Source of the DNA: Spirochaetaceae bacterium
GTDB taxonomy: Bacteria; Spirochaetota; Spirochaetia; Treponematales; Rectinemataceae
DNA: 64,000 nt
NCBI GenBank assembly: GCA_025355995.1
Contig: JANXYQ010000014.1
Coordinates: 1 to 64,000 of the forward strand
Direction: 5' to 3'
The position numbers and the translations under genes were made by a program. Below are positions 16,577-26,385 of this stretch, one piece after another. Under the pieces are notes generated by a model. It had not been told where the DNA came from and searched no databases. It worked only from the letters and a program-made list of their open reading frames with translations. Every line of letters starts with the position of its first letter. Within the stretch, counting starts at the first letter, position 1.

Positions 16577-18466
16577 ATGACTGCGGATTCCGTCCCCAAG
16601 ACGCTTTTGCTCGTAGAGGACGAAGCGATCATCGGCATGGCCGAGACCATAGCCCTCTCCAAGGAAGGCTACACGGTCATCCATGTACTGTCCGGCGAAG
16701 AGGCTATCGCCGCGATGGCGGGAGAGCTCGGACCGAAGGTCGACCTGATACTCATGGACATAGACCTCCGGGAGGGGATCGACGGCCCCCGCGCAGCCAT
16801 GGAAATCTTGAGGCGCCGCGACGTGCCCGTGGTCTTTTTATCGTCTCATACGGAGAAGGCGATCGTCGCGGAGACGGAAGAGATCACCAACTACGGCTAT
16901 ATACTCAAGAACTCGGGCGACACCGTCCTGTTCGCTTCCATTAGGATGGCGTTCAAGCTCCACCAGGCGCACGCTCTGATAGAGCAGAGCGAAGAGCGGT
17001 TCAGGGACCTGATCGAGAATACCCACGAGGGCGTTTGCATTATGGACGCGGACGACCGTTTCGTCTTCGCGAATGCCGCCGCGCACGAGGCATTCGGGCT
17101 CCAGGCAGGGAACCTGGAGGGCCGGTCCCTCGCCGAATTCATAGACGAACGCAACGCCGAGATAACCGTGCGGCAGACAGCGATCCGCAGGCGGGGGGAA
17201 AAGAGCGAATTCGAGCAGGAGATAATCAGGCCCGATGGCACTCGCAGGAAGATCCGCGTCAGGGCCAGCCCGCAATACGACCACGAGCGCAGGTTCGCGG
17301 GATCCTTCGTGGTGCTCTACGATATCACCGAGGAGGAGAGGGAGCATGAGAGGCTGAGGCGGAGCGAGGCCCGCTACCGTTCGCTCTTCGAGGATTCGTC
17401 GAACGCGATCCTCGAGGAGGACCTGTCGGAACTTCGGCCCCACCTCGACGGCCTCGCGAAGGCCGTCGGCCCGGGGCTCGACGCCTACTTCGCCGAGCGC
17501 CCCGACGAGCTCGTCCGCTGCACGGAGCTCATCAAGATAGTCCGCGCGAACAGGGAATACCTGAGGATGGTCGGAGCCGCGAGCGAGGGCGACCTTCCCG
17601 CCACCCTGGAGCCCTATATCAACCGGAGCCCCGACTCGATGCTGGGCCTGCGCGAGGAGATCATGGCCATCTTCGAGGGGAGGCTGCCCTTCGAGCGGGA
17701 TTTCTCGAACGAACTCCTCTCGCGGGAGATGAAATGGATCCGGCTGCGCATGTCCATCGTGCCGGGCCACGAGGCGGATTGGTCGCGGGTGCTCCTCTCC
17801 ATCATGGACGTCACCGAGCAGAAGGAGGCCGAGCGCGCGCTGGAGAAGGCCGTCGGCGAGAAGGACTTCCTGATGCGGGAGCTCCAGCACCGCGTGAAGA
17901 ACAACCTCACTCTCGTCTCGAGCCTCCTCAGCCTGGATTCGGAGCGCTCGGAGGGGCTGGACGCGAGGCAGGTCCTCATGGACGCCCAGATGCGCATCCA
18001 GTCCATCGCCCTCATCTACGATTTCCTATCCCGCTCCGGGGGCGTAGAGAGGCTCGGCAGCGGGGACTACGCCAAGGACCTCGTGCGGCTGCTCAGCGCG
18101 AACTACGAGGACGGCGGACGGGATATCCGGGTTTCGACGGCGATCGAGGATTTCGACCTCGACATCAAGGCTTGCGTCCCCATCGGCCTGATAATCAACG
18201 AGCTGCTGAGCAACGCGCTGAAATACGCCTTCCCCTCCGGGCGGGGAGGCGAGATCGCGGTCGAATTGAGGAGGGTGGAGGGGGCGATCCTTCTCCGCGT
18301 CCGAGACGACGGCGTGGGCCTGCCCGCGGGCTTCGACTGGAAGGCAGGCAAGAGCCTGGGCCTCCAGTTGGTGAGCATGCTCTCGTCCCAGCTCGGCGGG
18401 ACCGTCGCCGTGGAGAGCCGCGAGGGCCTGTCGGTGACCGTCTCGATCCCGGAGGCTAGGCCTTGA
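16577..18466 (+). CDS. Receiver-PAS-PAS sensor histidine kinase (HisKA_2 type)
   Basis: A 629-residue soluble kinase. An N-terminal receiver domain (about 9-125) has the phospho-acceptor Asp61 in LILMDIDL, with Lys111 conserved. A PAS domain spans about 140-255, and a second PAS-like region about 265-415. The HisKA_2 dimerization motif holds His438 in RELQHRVKNNLT. The ATPase domain shows INELLSNALKYAFP and RDDGVGLPAG. There is no membrane segment, so it senses a cytosolic signal or takes part in a phosphorelay. No separate response regulator adjoins. Its 3' end overlaps the convergent chemoreceptor by 11 bases. The start at 16577 is preferred over GTG 16559. Confidence 0.9.
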   Translation: MTADSVPKTLLLVEDEAIIGMAETIALSKEGYTVIHVLSGEEAIAAMAGELGPKVDLILMDIDLREGIDGPRAAMEILRRRDVPVVFLSSHTEKAIVAETEEITNYGYILKNSGDTVLFASIRMAFKLHQAHALIEQSEERFRDLIENTHEGVCIMDADDRFVFANAAAHEAFGLQAGNLEGRSLAEFIDERNAEITVRQTAIRRRGEKSEFEQEIIRPDGTRRKIRVRASPQYDHERRFAGSFVVLYDITEEEREHERLRRSEARYRSLFEDSSNAILEEDLSELRPHLDGLAKAVGPGLDAYFAERPDELVRCTELIKIVRANREYLRMVGAASEGDLPATLEPYINRSPDSMLGLREEIMAIFEGRLPFERDFSNELLSREMKWIRLRMSIVPGHEADWSRVLLSIMDVTEQKEAERALEKAVGEKDFLMRELQHRVKNNLTLVSSLLSLDSERSEGLDARQVLMDAQMRIQSIALIYDFLSRSGGVERLGSGDYAKDLVRLLSANYEDGGRDIRVSTAIEDFDLDIKACVPIGLIINELLSNALKYAFPSGRGGEIAVELRRVEGAILLRVRDDGVGLPAGFDWKAGKSLGLQLVSMLSSQLGGTVAVESREGLSVTVSIPEARP

Positions 18467-20192
18467 AGGACCCTACGGCCGCCTCCATCGCCTCGACCGC
18501 GCGGCCCGCGCTCGCGGCCGACCGCGCGGCTCCGCTGGCGCTCTCGTCGAGCTCCTCGACGGCCAGGGAGATCGCGTCGATGTCGTTCTTCATGCCCTCG
18601 GCGGCGACGCGGAGCTCGGTCGTCCCCGCGAGCAGGGTCTCGTTGCCCTTGGCCATCTCGGCCGAGCCGTCCCGGACCTGCAGGGTCAGCGAGTTGAGGT
18701 TCTGGATGAGCCCGAGCAGCTGATCGGAACCCGTGCGCTGCTCCGACATCGAGGTTCGCACCTCGGCGACGAGGCTGCCGGTCTCCTCTATGTTCCGCTC
18801 CACCATGCCGAAAGCCTTGCCCAGGCGATCCGTCGCCTCGACGACGCCGTCGATCGTGCCGCGGACCTCGTTGATGTCCAGCCGGATTGCCCGGGACTGG
18901 GTGGCCGCGTTCTCGGCCAGCTTGCGTATCTCGTCGGCGACCACGGAGAAGCCCGCGCCGGCCGCGCCGGCGTGGGCCGCCTCGATGGCCGCGTTCATCG
19001 CGAGGAGATTGGTCCTGGAGGCGATGGTCGCGATCGTGGCGTTGGCGTCCTGGAGGGAGCGCGAGCGCTCGGCGATGCCCGCGACCAGGCCGGCCGCGGC
19101 GTCCCGCGCGACCTTGCCCTCGGCGACGGAGGAGGAGACGGCGGCGAACTGATCGGCCATCCTCTCCATGGACTGGAATACCGAGGCGATGTTGGCCACC
19201 ATCTCCTCGATCGCGGCCGAGGCCTGGCTGACGCAGGCGGCCTGCCCCGACACCATGCCGTCCATGGCCTCGATGTTTTTCGCGATCTCCTCGATGGCGC
19301 TCGCGGACTCGAGCACGACCTCGGACTGGCCCGCCGCCTTGTCCTTGGCCCCGGCTACGCTCGACGCGATGCGCGAGACGGACTCCGAGGTCCGGCCGGA
19401 CCCGGTTTCGAGGTCGGCAGCCATCTCCGCCAGCTGCGCCTGGGCGCCCTTGATGCCGACCACGATGGCGCGGAGCTTCTCGACGAAGGTGTTGAAATCG
19501 CCCGCCATGCGCCCCAGCTCGTCGCCGCGCGCGTCGTCGAGGCGCTTGGTCAGGTCGGCGTCCCCCGCGGCTATGTCGCGGAAGGTCCCGCCCGCCAGCT
19601 CGATGGGCTTCACGATGCCCCGGGCCAGGGTCAGGGCGAAGAACGCGACCAGCAGGATGAGCAGGGCCCCGATGCCCGTGTTCTGCAGGATTATTATGCT
19701 GAGCCGCCTCATGTCGATCCCTATGTCGGACTTGATCCCCATCACGTAATCGATGGCGCCCTTGTGATGCAGCGGGGCGGTCACGTCTATGACGTTCTTG
19801 CCGCCCTCGCTGCCGAAGAGGACGACGGTGAGGTCCTTCTCGGCCGCCGCGATGTCCTCGGGATCGACCTCCTTGCCGATCGCGCCGGCGACGCTCGAGG
19901 CCACCACTTTGCCGGTCCCGATCTTGTAGATGTTTATCTCCACCAGATCGGGAAAGGAGGAGCTGAGGGAACCCAGGGAGACGCTGAAGTTTGTGTTCTT
20001 GCCCTCCTCGTCCTCCTGCCCGTAGCCGGCCCCTAGCTGGGACTCGAAGGTGCGCACGAGGACCAGGGCCCTGGACTTGATGTCATCCTGGACGACCGAT
20101 TTAGTCCGTAAATCTATGAAAGCCGAGGAGACTGCCACGACGGCGGCTAGAATGAGGACGAAGGACAGCACTATCTTGGTGACGAGTTTCAT
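18456..20192 (-). CDS. Methyl-accepting chemotaxis protein
   Basis: A 578-residue transmembrane chemoreceptor. Helix 1 (about 5-25) is followed by a periplasmic Cache-like sensor (about 30-170), then helix 2 (near residues 175-200) and a HAMP domain. The cytoplasmic signalling domain has the hairpin tip motif [17 protein letters not shown] and [17 protein letters not shown]. The start at ATG 20192 has AGGAG 8 bases upstream. No CheB/CheR-binding pentapeptide is seen at the C-terminus. The ligand cannot be predicted. Confidence 0.95.
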   Translation of the reverse strand: MKLVTKIVLSFVLILAAVVAVSSAFIDLRTKSVVQDDIKSRALVLVRTFESQLGAGYGQEDEEGKNTNFSVSLGSLSSSFPDLVEINIYKIGTGKVVASSVAGAIGKEVDPEDIAAAEKDLTVVLFGSEGGKNVIDVTAPLHHKGAIDYVMGIKSDIGIDMRRLSIIILQNTGIGALLILLVAFFALTLARGIVKPIELAGGTFRDIAAGDADLTKRLDDARGDELGRMAGDFNTFVEKLRAIVVGIKGAQAQLAEMAADLETGSGRTSESVSRIASSVAGAKDKAAGQSEVVLESASAIEEIAKNIEAMDGMVSGQAACVSQASAAIEEMVANIASVFQSMERMADQFAAVSSSVAEGKVARDAAAGLVAGIAERSRSLQDANATIATIASRTNLLAMNAAIEAAHAGAAGAGFSVVADEIRKLAENAATQSRAIRLDINEVRGTIDGVVEATDRLGKAFGMVERNIEETGSLVAEVRTSMSEQRTGSDQLLGLIQNLNSLTLQVRDGSAEMAKGNETLLAGTTELRVAAEGMKNDIDAISLAVEELDESASGAARSAASAGRAVEAMEAAVGSFKA

Positions 20193-20260
20193 CCTTAAGG
20201 CTCCTGCGCGAGTTACCGGCCCTGTGGTTATAAACAATCAGGCAAATCGGCGCAAGGCTT

Positions 20261-21157
20261 TCACCCGCCGGCAGAAGTCCAGCGAGAAGGGGATACTCCC
20301 GTCTTGCTCTTGAAGAGCCGCGAAAAATAGTACTCGTCCTTGAAGCCCAGCCGGAAGGCCACCTCCTTGATGGCCGAGTCGCCCCGTTCCAGGAGCTCCT
20401 TGGCCCTGTGGATCTTGATGCTGATGAAGTATTGGTACGGCGTCATCGCGGTATAGGCCTTGAACACCTCATTGAGGTGGGAGGCGCTCACTCCTAGAGT
20501 CTCGCAGATGCCGCCGAGGTTGATCTCCCCGTAGATGTTCTCCTCCATCAGGAACTTGGCCTTCTGCACCAGCTGCTCCGAGTGGCTGTATTGGACCGCC
20601 TTGCGCTCCCTGGCGAGGATATCCGATAGAAGGGTCAGGACGAGGGAGCTCGCCCGGATCTGGTAGAGGGGCTCCTGCTCGCGAACGAGCTCGAAGATGC
20701 CGTTGAAGGACGCGAGGAGGCAGTTTTGCAGGCCCACCTCGTACAGGGGCCTGTCGGGCGAGACGAAGCCCTCGCGGCGCAGGTGGTCGGCGTAGGGTCC
20801 CCTGAAGCCCACCCAGTACTCGGTCCAGCCGACCTCGTAATCGGGCTTGTAGACGTGGGGTACGTCGGGGAAGAGCAGCATTATCGCGCCGGCCCTGACG
20901 ACGTGGCTCGTGCCCTCGGTCTCGAAGCTGCCGCTCCCCTTGGTGATGTAGATGATCTGGTATTCGTTCAGGGTCCTGCCCTCGGCCACCGACTTGAAGG
21001 GCCCCGGATGCCCCTTCTTGTGGGGAGGGTAGGCTGTGAAGGGCCCTATCTCGTTCCTCCCGGCGTCGGTGCAGACGAGCTGCCATTTCTCGTCCTCCTC
21101 GCTGTAGGTCAGGTAGCGGAAGAAACTGTCCTTCGTATCCTTTTCCTGGGCCGGCAT
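20261..21157 (-). CDS. AraC-family transcriptional regulator
   Basis: A 298-residue regulator. The N-terminal cupin-like sugar-sensing domain (about 40-165, with ALFPDVPHV-like metal/sugar pocket residues) is followed by two helix-turn-helix motifs: ETLGVSASHLNEVFKAY and EVAFRLGFKDEYYFSRLFK, the latter with the usual PSRW ending. It is divergent from a sugar isomerase and ABC importer, so I infer it controls that cluster in response to the sugar. The ATG at 21157 has no ribosome site, and a promoter ends 7 bases upstream. Confidence 0.93.
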   Translation of the reverse strand: MPAQEKDTKDSFFRYLTYSEEDEKWQLVCTDAGRNEIGPFTAYPPHKKGHPGPFKSVAEGRTLNEYQIIYITKGSGSFETEGTSHVVRAGAIMLLFPDVPHVYKPDYEVGWTEYWVGFRGPYADHLRREGFVSPDRPLYEVGLQNCLLASFNGIFELVREQEPLYQIRASSLVLTLLSDILARERKAVQYSHSEQLVQKAKFLMEENIYGEINLGGICETLGVSASHLNEVFKAYTAMTPYQYFISIKIHRAKELLERGDSAIKEVAFRLGFKDEYYFSRLFKSKTGVSPSRWTSAGG

Positions 21158-21164
21158 GGCTCAC

Positions 21165-21193
21165 TATATACCGGCCCCGGCGCCCGGCCGCAA
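21165..21193 (-). promoter_or_regulatory. Promoter of the AraC-type regulator, apparently leaderless
   Basis: On the minus strand TTGCGG (21193-21188), 17 bases, TATATA (21170-21165), then 7 bases to the ATG at 21157. Good spacing and no ribosome site support initiation at the start codon. Confidence 0.55.
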
Positions 21194-21225
21194 GGTTTTC
21201 TGCATCTCCCGGAAAGAAAAATCCA

Positions 21226-21254
21226 TTCACGGCGGGGCCGACCGGCCGGATACT
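21226..21254 (+). promoter_or_regulatory. Promoter of the sugar isomerase gene, apparently leaderless
   Basis: TTCACG (21226-21231), 17 bases, GATACT (21249-21254), then 7 bases to ATG 21262. It diverges from the AraC promoter across about 30 bp, where the AraC protein could act on both. Confidence 0.45.
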
Positions 21255-21261
21255 CGAGAGG

Positions 21262-22689
21262 ATGGAAAGCAGCCCAACCAAGATAGGATTGTTCGGGATC
21301 GGCCTCGATACCTATTGGCCGCAGTTCGCGGGCCTGCGCGAGCGGCTCCTCGGCTACCAGGCCTATATCGCGAAAAGGCTCGCCGGCCTGGGCGCGGAGG
21401 TAGTGGACCTGGGCCTCGTAGACGACCCCGACAAGGCCCGCGCCGCGGGCGACGCCTTCGCCAGGGAGGGAGTCGAGGCCATATTCCTGTACGTCTCGAC
21501 CTACGCGCTCTCGCACACCGTCCTGCCCGTCGCACAGAGGGCCAAGGCTCCGATCATCGTGCTGGGCCTCCAGCCGGAGGCGGCGATCGACTACGCGGCC
21601 TTCAATGCCCTGGGCGACCGGGGCCTCATGACGGGCGAATGGCTCGCGCACTGCCAGGCCTGCTCGGTGCCCGAGATAGCCAACGTGTTCAACGGCTGCG
21701 GCATCGACTACCACCTGGTCACGGGCTACCTCGAGGAGGACTACGCCTGGGCCGAGATAGCCGCCTGGGCGCAGGCGGCCTCGGTGCGGGCCGCCCTCCG
21801 CGACGCGAGGATCGGCATCCTCGGGCACTATTACTGCGGCATGCTCGACGTGTATACGGACGTCACTCGCCTCGCGAGCGTCTTCGGCAGCCACTTCGAG
21901 CTCCTCGAGATGGACGCCTTGAAGGCGCAGAGGGACCGCGTCGGCGCGGGCGACGTGGCGCGAAAGCTCGAGCAGTTCCGCGCCGAGTTCGCCGTGTCAC
22001 CGGAGTGCGAGGGGAAGGAGCTCGAGAGGGCCGCCCTCACCTCCTGCGCCCTCGACCGCCTGGCCTCGGAAAAGAGGCTAGGCGCGCTCGCCTACTACTA
22101 CGAGGGCTCGGAGGGCAACGAGCACGAGGACATCGTCACCTCCGTCATAGCGGGCAACACCCTGCTCACCGCCCACCACGTCCCGGTCGCCGGCGAGTGC
22201 GAGGTCAAGAACGTCGTGGCTATGAAGATACTGGACTGCTTCGGGGCCGGCGGCTCCTTCTCGGAATTCTACGTCGTCGACTACAAGGACGACGTCGTGC
22301 TCTGGGGCCACGACGGCCCGGCACATCCCGCAATAGCCGAGGGCGAGGTCGCCCTGGTGCCCTTAAGCGTCTACCACGGCAAGCCGGGCAAGGGCCTCTC
22401 GATCCAGATGAGCGTGAGGAACGGCCCCGTCACCCTCCTGTCCGTCGTCCAGGGTCCCGGCGGATCGACCTTCCTCCTCGTGGCCGAGGGAGAGTCGGTG
22501 AGCGGCCCAACGCTGCGGATCGGCAACACGAACAGCCGTTACCGCTTCCCGCTTTCGGCTCGGGAGTTCACGGAGGCTTGGTCCAAGGCGGGCCCGGCCC
22601 ACCACTGCGCGATCGGGGTCGGCAAGGTCGCGGGGCGGATCGAGAAGCTCGCGAGGCTGCTGGGGGTGGAATGCCGGAGGGTCTGCTGA
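21262..22689 (+). CDS. L-fucose/L-arabinose isomerase family protein
   Basis: A 475-residue member of the FucI/AraA-like isomerase superfamily, which interconverts aldoses and ketoses with a divalent metal. Fold features include the N-terminal Rossmann-like GIGLDTYWPQF and ALAYYYEGSEGNEHEDIVTS (near residues 274-293), with acidic metal ligands. GECEVKNVVAMKILD is a conserved core block, and the last third is the all-beta C-terminal domain. It resembles the shorter uncharacterised branch rather than classical FucI (about 590). With the adjacent rhamnose/fucose-type importer, the substrate is probably a 6-deoxyhexose or pentose. No kinase or aldolase gene is nearby. Confidence 0.8.
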   Translation: MESSPTKIGLFGIGLDTYWPQFAGLRERLLGYQAYIAKRLAGLGAEVVDLGLVDDPDKARAAGDAFAREGVEAIFLYVSTYALSHTVLPVAQRAKAPIIVLGLQPEAAIDYAAFNALGDRGLMTGEWLAHCQACSVPEIANVFNGCGIDYHLVTGYLEEDYAWAEIAAWAQAASVRAALRDARIGILGHYYCGMLDVYTDVTRLASVFGSHFELLEMDALKAQRDRVGAGDVARKLEQFRAEFAVSPECEGKELERAALTSCALDRLASEKRLGALAYYYEGSEGNEHEDIVTSVIAGNTLLTAHHVPVAGECEVKNVVAMKILDCFGAGGSFSEFYVVDYKDDVVLWGHDGPAHPAIAEGEVALVPLSVYHGKPGKGLSIQMSVRNGPVTLLSVVQGPGGSTFLLVAEGESVSGPTLRIGNTNSRYRFPLSAREFTEAWSKAGPAHHCAIGVGKVAGRIEKLARLLGVECRRVC

Positions 22690-22713
22690 GGGCGGGAATC
22701 GTAGAAACCGCCC
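22690..22713 (+). terminator. Weak GC hairpin after the isomerase gene
   Basis: GGGCGG, 12-base loop, CCGCCC, starting one base after the stop. No T-run follows, so it may attenuate read-through or only protect the 3' end. Confidence 0.3.
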
Positions 22714-22800
22714 ACCCCCAGCGTAGAATCGGCCCGTACCGCGTTCGCCGAAGCGGGCTTATGATTGAAATACTGGTATAACCGCAAGGAGAGTCGTGGC

Positions 22801-24309
22801 TTGTCCGATACAATACTGGAACTGCGCGGCATCACCAAAACATTCCCCGGCGTCAAGGCGCTCGACGAAGTCAGCTTCGAGCTCCGGCGGGGCGAGATAC
22901 ACGCCCTCATGGGCGAGAACGGCGCGGGGAAGTCCACCCTGATCAAGGTCATCACGGGCGTCTACCAGCCCGACTCCGGCCAGATATTCCTCGACGGCAA
23001 GAGCGAGTCGATACGGGGCCCCCTCGACTCCCAGCGGCTCGGGATCGCGGCCATCTACCAGCACGTCACCTGCTATCCCGACCTCTCGGTCGCCGAGAAC
23101 ATCTATATAGGCCACGAGAAGGCGCATCCGGTCACCCGCAAGATCGACTGGAAGGAGCTGCACGCCAAGGCCTCCGAGCTGCTGAGGAGCCTGGACGCCG
23201 ACTTCGGGTCCCGCTCGATAATGGGCGGGCTCTCGGTGGCCCAGCAGCAGATCGTCGAGATCGCGAAGGCCCTTTCGACCAACGCCCGCATCATCATCAT
23301 GGACGAGCCCACCGCTCCCCTCACGAAACGGGAGAGCGAGGACCTGTACCGGATAGCCGAGGCCCTGCGCGACCGCGGCGTATCCATCATTTTCATATCG
23401 CACAGGCTGGAGGACATGTACCGCCTCGCGAGCAGGGTCACCGTGTTCCGCGACTCCCGCTACGTTGGAACCTGGAGCGTGGACTCGATCAGCAGGGACG
23501 AGCTCATCGTCGCGATGGTCGGCCGCTCCATCACCCAGCTCTTTCCCGTGCGCAAGGTGTCGATCGGCGAGGAAGTGCTCAGGGTCGAGTCCCTGTCGCG
23601 GACCGGCTTCTTCAAGGACGTTTCCTTCTCGCTGCGGAAAGGCGAGATCCTCGCGATGACCGGCCTCGTCGGCGCGGGCCGGACCGAGGTCTGCGAGGCG
23701 ATCTACGGCATCACGAGGGCCGACTCGGGCCGCGTCTTCCTGTCGGGCGAGGAGCTGAAGGCCGCCCACCCCTCGGAGGCCCTCAGGCTCGGCATCGGAT
23801 ACCTGCCCGAGGACAGGCTGAAGCAGGGCCTCGTCCTTGAGTGGGCTATCGCGACCAACGTCACCCTCCCCTCCCTCGAGCGCTTCTCGAGGCTCGGCTG
23901 GATGGACAGGCGGAGGGAGGACGCCAAGGCCAAGGAGCTGGCCGAGAGGCTGGAGGTCAAGGCCAACAGCGTCCACGACCTCGTGGCCACCCTCTCGGGT
24001 GGCAATCAGCAGAAGGTGATCGTCGCAAAGCTGCTCACCGGCGACATGAAGGTGATCATCCTCGACGAGCCGACGAAGGGCGTCGACGTGGGGGCCAAGA
24101 CGGCCATCTTCAACATCATGAACGAGCTCGCGGCGGCGGGCTACGGGATCATCATGGTCTCATCCGAGATGCCCGAGGTCCTCGGGATGAGCGACAGGAT
24201 CGTCGTGATGCGCGAGGGAAGGGTCTCCGCGATACTCGAGACCTCGAGCGCGACCCAAGAGACGATACTCGGCGCCGCGATGTCGGCCGCCGAAACGGAG
24301 AGAGCATGA
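22801..24309 (+). CDS. Sugar ABC transporter, tandem ATP-binding protein (RbsA/RhaT-like)
   Basis: A 502-residue protein with two fused ABC domains, the pattern of carbohydrate-uptake class 2 importers. Domain 1 has Walker A GENGAGKST (near residue 40), signature LSVAQQQ and Walker B IIIMDEPT. Domain 2 has the degenerate Walker A GLVGAGRTE, an intact LSGGNQQK signature and VIILDEPT. The start is TTG 22801, with AAGGAG 9 bases upstream. An extended -10-like TGGTATAAC lies about 20 bases upstream, so the transporter may also have its own promoter. The stop overlaps the next permease (ATGA). Confidence 0.93.
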   Translation: MSDTILELRGITKTFPGVKALDEVSFELRRGEIHALMGENGAGKSTLIKVITGVYQPDSGQIFLDGKSESIRGPLDSQRLGIAAIYQHVTCYPDLSVAENIYIGHEKAHPVTRKIDWKELHAKASELLRSLDADFGSRSIMGGLSVAQQQIVEIAKALSTNARIIIMDEPTAPLTKRESEDLYRIAEALRDRGVSIIFISHRLEDMYRLASRVTVFRDSRYVGTWSVDSISRDELIVAMVGRSITQLFPVRKVSIGEEVLRVESLSRTGFFKDVSFSLRKGEILAMTGLVGAGRTEVCEAIYGITRADSGRVFLSGEELKAAHPSEALRLGIGYLPEDRLKQGLVLEWAIATNVTLPSLERFSRLGWMDRRREDAKAKELAERLEVKANSVHDLVATLSGGNQQKVIVAKLLTGDMKVIILDEPTKGVDVGAKTAIFNIMNELAAAGYGIIMVSSEMPEVLGMSDRIVVMREGRVSAILETSSATQETILGAAMSAAETERA

Positions 24310-25322
24310 GCGCCGACAACAAGCCAGGGTCGGCCAAGGGCCGCGCCATCAGGCCCGGGGAGGGATTCCGCGAGCTCGGGCTCCTCATGTTCATCGTCCT
24401 GCTGTGCATCGGCTTCCAGGCGCGCAACTCGAGCTTCCTCACGCTGGCCAACATCCAGGACCTCCTGGCCAACACGGCCATCCTCGGCATCCTCGCCGTG
24501 GGCATGCTGGTCGTCATCATCACGGCCGGCATCGACCTGTCCATCGGCGCCACCATCGCCCTGGCGGGCATGACGAGCGCCCTCACGGTCGCGGCCCTCC
24601 CGGGGATAAGCCCGCTGCTCTCGCTCGTAGAGGGCATGGCCGTCGGGCTCGCCGTCGGCACGGTGGTCGGCCTCCTGGTGGCGCGGTTCAACATACTGCC
24701 CATCATCGCGACCCTCGGCATGATGAACATCGTCCGGGGCGTCACGTACATCGAGAGCAAGGGCGCCTGGGTCAGCTCCTACCAGATGTCCGACGGCTTC
24801 CTGAACATCTCGCGGGGCACGATCCTCGGCGCGAACAACCTGGTCGTCATGGCGGTCGCGATCTTCATCGCAGCCTGGTACTTCCTCAGCCACACGCGGA
24901 CCGGGCGCAGGCTCTATGCCGTCGGCTCCAACCCCGAGGCGGCCGACGTCTCGGGAATCCCGAGGCGCAGGCTGGTCTGGCTCGCCTACGCGATCATGGG
25001 CGTCCTCTCGGGCCTCGCCGGCGTGCTCTGGGTCAGCAAGTTCGCCTCCGCCCAGGGCGACACCGCCGTCGGCTACGAGATGAGCGTCATCGCCGCCTGC
25101 GTTCTCGGCGGCGCGAGCATCACGGGCGGCTCGGGCAAGATATCGGGGCTCATCCTCGGCACCATCCTCCTGGGCATGCTCAACAACGCGCTGCCCCTCA
25201 TCAACGTATCCCCGTTCTGGCAGCAGCTCATCCAGGGGGCTGTCATCCTCGCGGCCATAATCATGAACGTGGCGGTCAAGCGGAACAACCAGAGGAGCGC
25301 GCTGCGCAAGCGCGCCATATAG
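24306..25322 (+). CDS. Sugar ABC transporter permease (RbsC/RhaP-like)
   Basis: A 338-residue BPD_transp_2-family inner-membrane permease with about nine helices. The GIDLSIGATIALAGM block and the EAA-like loop SNPEAADVSGIPRRR are typical of ribose/rhamnose permeases. YEMSVIAACVLGGASITGGSGK is the conserved C-terminal stretch. The ATG overlaps the ATPase stop by four bases. A second, different permease follows, so the membrane channel is a heterodimer, as in rhamnose and AI-2 importers. Confidence 0.93.
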   Translation: MSADNKPGSAKGRAIRPGEGFRELGLLMFIVLLCIGFQARNSSFLTLANIQDLLANTAILGILAVGMLVVIITAGIDLSIGATIALAGMTSALTVAALPGISPLLSLVEGMAVGLAVGTVVGLLVARFNILPIIATLGMMNIVRGVTYIESKGAWVSSYQMSDGFLNISRGTILGANNLVVMAVAIFIAAWYFLSHTRTGRRLYAVGSNPEAADVSGIPRRRLVWLAYAIMGVLSGLAGVLWVSKFASAQGDTAVGYEMSVIAACVLGGASITGGSGKISGLILGTILLGMLNNALPLINVSPFWQQLIQGAVILAAIIMNVAVKRNNQRSALRKRAI

Positions 25323-25334
25323 GGGCGGAATACC

Positions 25335-26375
25335 ATGGCCGAACGAAGCATCAGCGTAGACAGGCCGAGGGGCCTCAGGACCTTCTTCCTCCAGTGGGAA
25401 TGGCTCCTCGTCCTCATTTTCGTCGTCGTGAACGTGATCAACAGCAACCTCTCGCCTTACTACCTCAACCTCGGGAGCCTCGTCGGCTCGACCAACGCCT
25501 TCCTCGACATGGCCTTCCTCGTGCTGCCCATGACCTTCGTCATCGTCCTGGGTTGCATCGACATCTCGGTGGCCTCCACCGTAGCCCTCTCCGCCGTGAT
25601 CATGGCCACGAGCTTCAACGCGGGCCTCCCCATGCCCCTGGCGATGGCCCTCTGCCTCGTCGTGAGCACCGCCTGCGGCCTCGTAAACGGCCTGATCCTC
25701 GTCAAGTTCAAGGAGCTGCCCGCGATGATCGTCACCCTCTCCACGATGATCGTCTACAGGGGCATCGCCTACGTCATCCTCGAGGACCAGGCCTCGGGCC
25801 ACTTCCCGAACTGGTTCTCCTTCCTCGGCTGGGGCTCGATAGGGCCGCTGCCCTTCATCCTCATCGCCTTCGCCGCCTGCGCCGTCCTTTTCGGCCTCCT
25901 CCTGCACAAGACCAGCTTCGGCCGCAAGGTTTTCGCGATGGGCAACAACCTCACGGCCGCGCGCTACTCGGGGATCAAGACCGATTCCGTCATCGTCGCG
26001 GTCTTCGCCCTCACGGGGCTCATGGCCGGCGTCACCGCCCTCTTCCTCACCTCGCGCATGGGCTCGACGCGGCCCAACGTCGCGCAGGGCTACGAGCTCG
26101 CGGTAATCGCGATGGTCGTCCTGGGCGGCGTGAGCACCTCGGGAGGCTCCGGCCGCATCGGCGGGCCGATCCTGGCTATCTTCATCATCGGCTACCTGAC
26201 CTACGGGCTCGGCCTCGTGAACATCAAGGCCAACGTGCTCCTCATCATTATCGGCTCGCTGCTCATCCTCTCGGTGCTGGTGCTCAATCTTCGCTTCGGA
26301 AAAGGGCATAGGCGACCGGCGTCGCCCAACGCGAAAATGATCGCGGCGGGTAAGGCTCCGGACGCGAAGTTATAG
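25335..26375 (+). CDS. Sugar ABC transporter permease (RhaQ/LsrD-like)
   Basis: A 346-residue second permease of the importer. It has the same BPD_transp_2 fold, with GCIDISVASTVALSAV and YELAVIAMVVLGGVSTSGGSGR corresponding to blocks in its partner, but the sequences are clearly diverged. It begins 12 bases after the first permease with a GGGGCGGA-type ribosome site. The C-terminal 30 residues are basic and hydrophilic, facing the cytoplasm. Confidence 0.93.
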   Translation: MAERSISVDRPRGLRTFFLQWEWLLVLIFVVVNVINSNLSPYYLNLGSLVGSTNAFLDMAFLVLPMTFVIVLGCIDISVASTVALSAVIMATSFNAGLPMPLAMALCLVVSTACGLVNGLILVKFKELPAMIVTLSTMIVYRGIAYVILEDQASGHFPNWFSFLGWGSIGPLPFILIAFAACAVLFGLLLHKTSFGRKVFAMGNNLTAARYSGIKTDSVIVAVFALTGLMAGVTALFLTSRMGSTRPNVAQGYELAVIAMVVLGGVSTSGGSGRIGGPILAIFIIGYLTYGLGLVNIKANVLLIIIGSLLILSVLVLNLRFGKGHRRPASPNAKMIAAGKAPDAKL

Positions 26376-26385
26376 AGGAGGGAAA

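Noticed and set aside
24141-26309. A 722-codon open frame on the minus strand opposite the two permease genes
   Set aside because: Composition is Asp/Glu/His/Gly-rich nonsense that mirrors the codon bias of the permeases. No motif, start site or ribosome site supports it.
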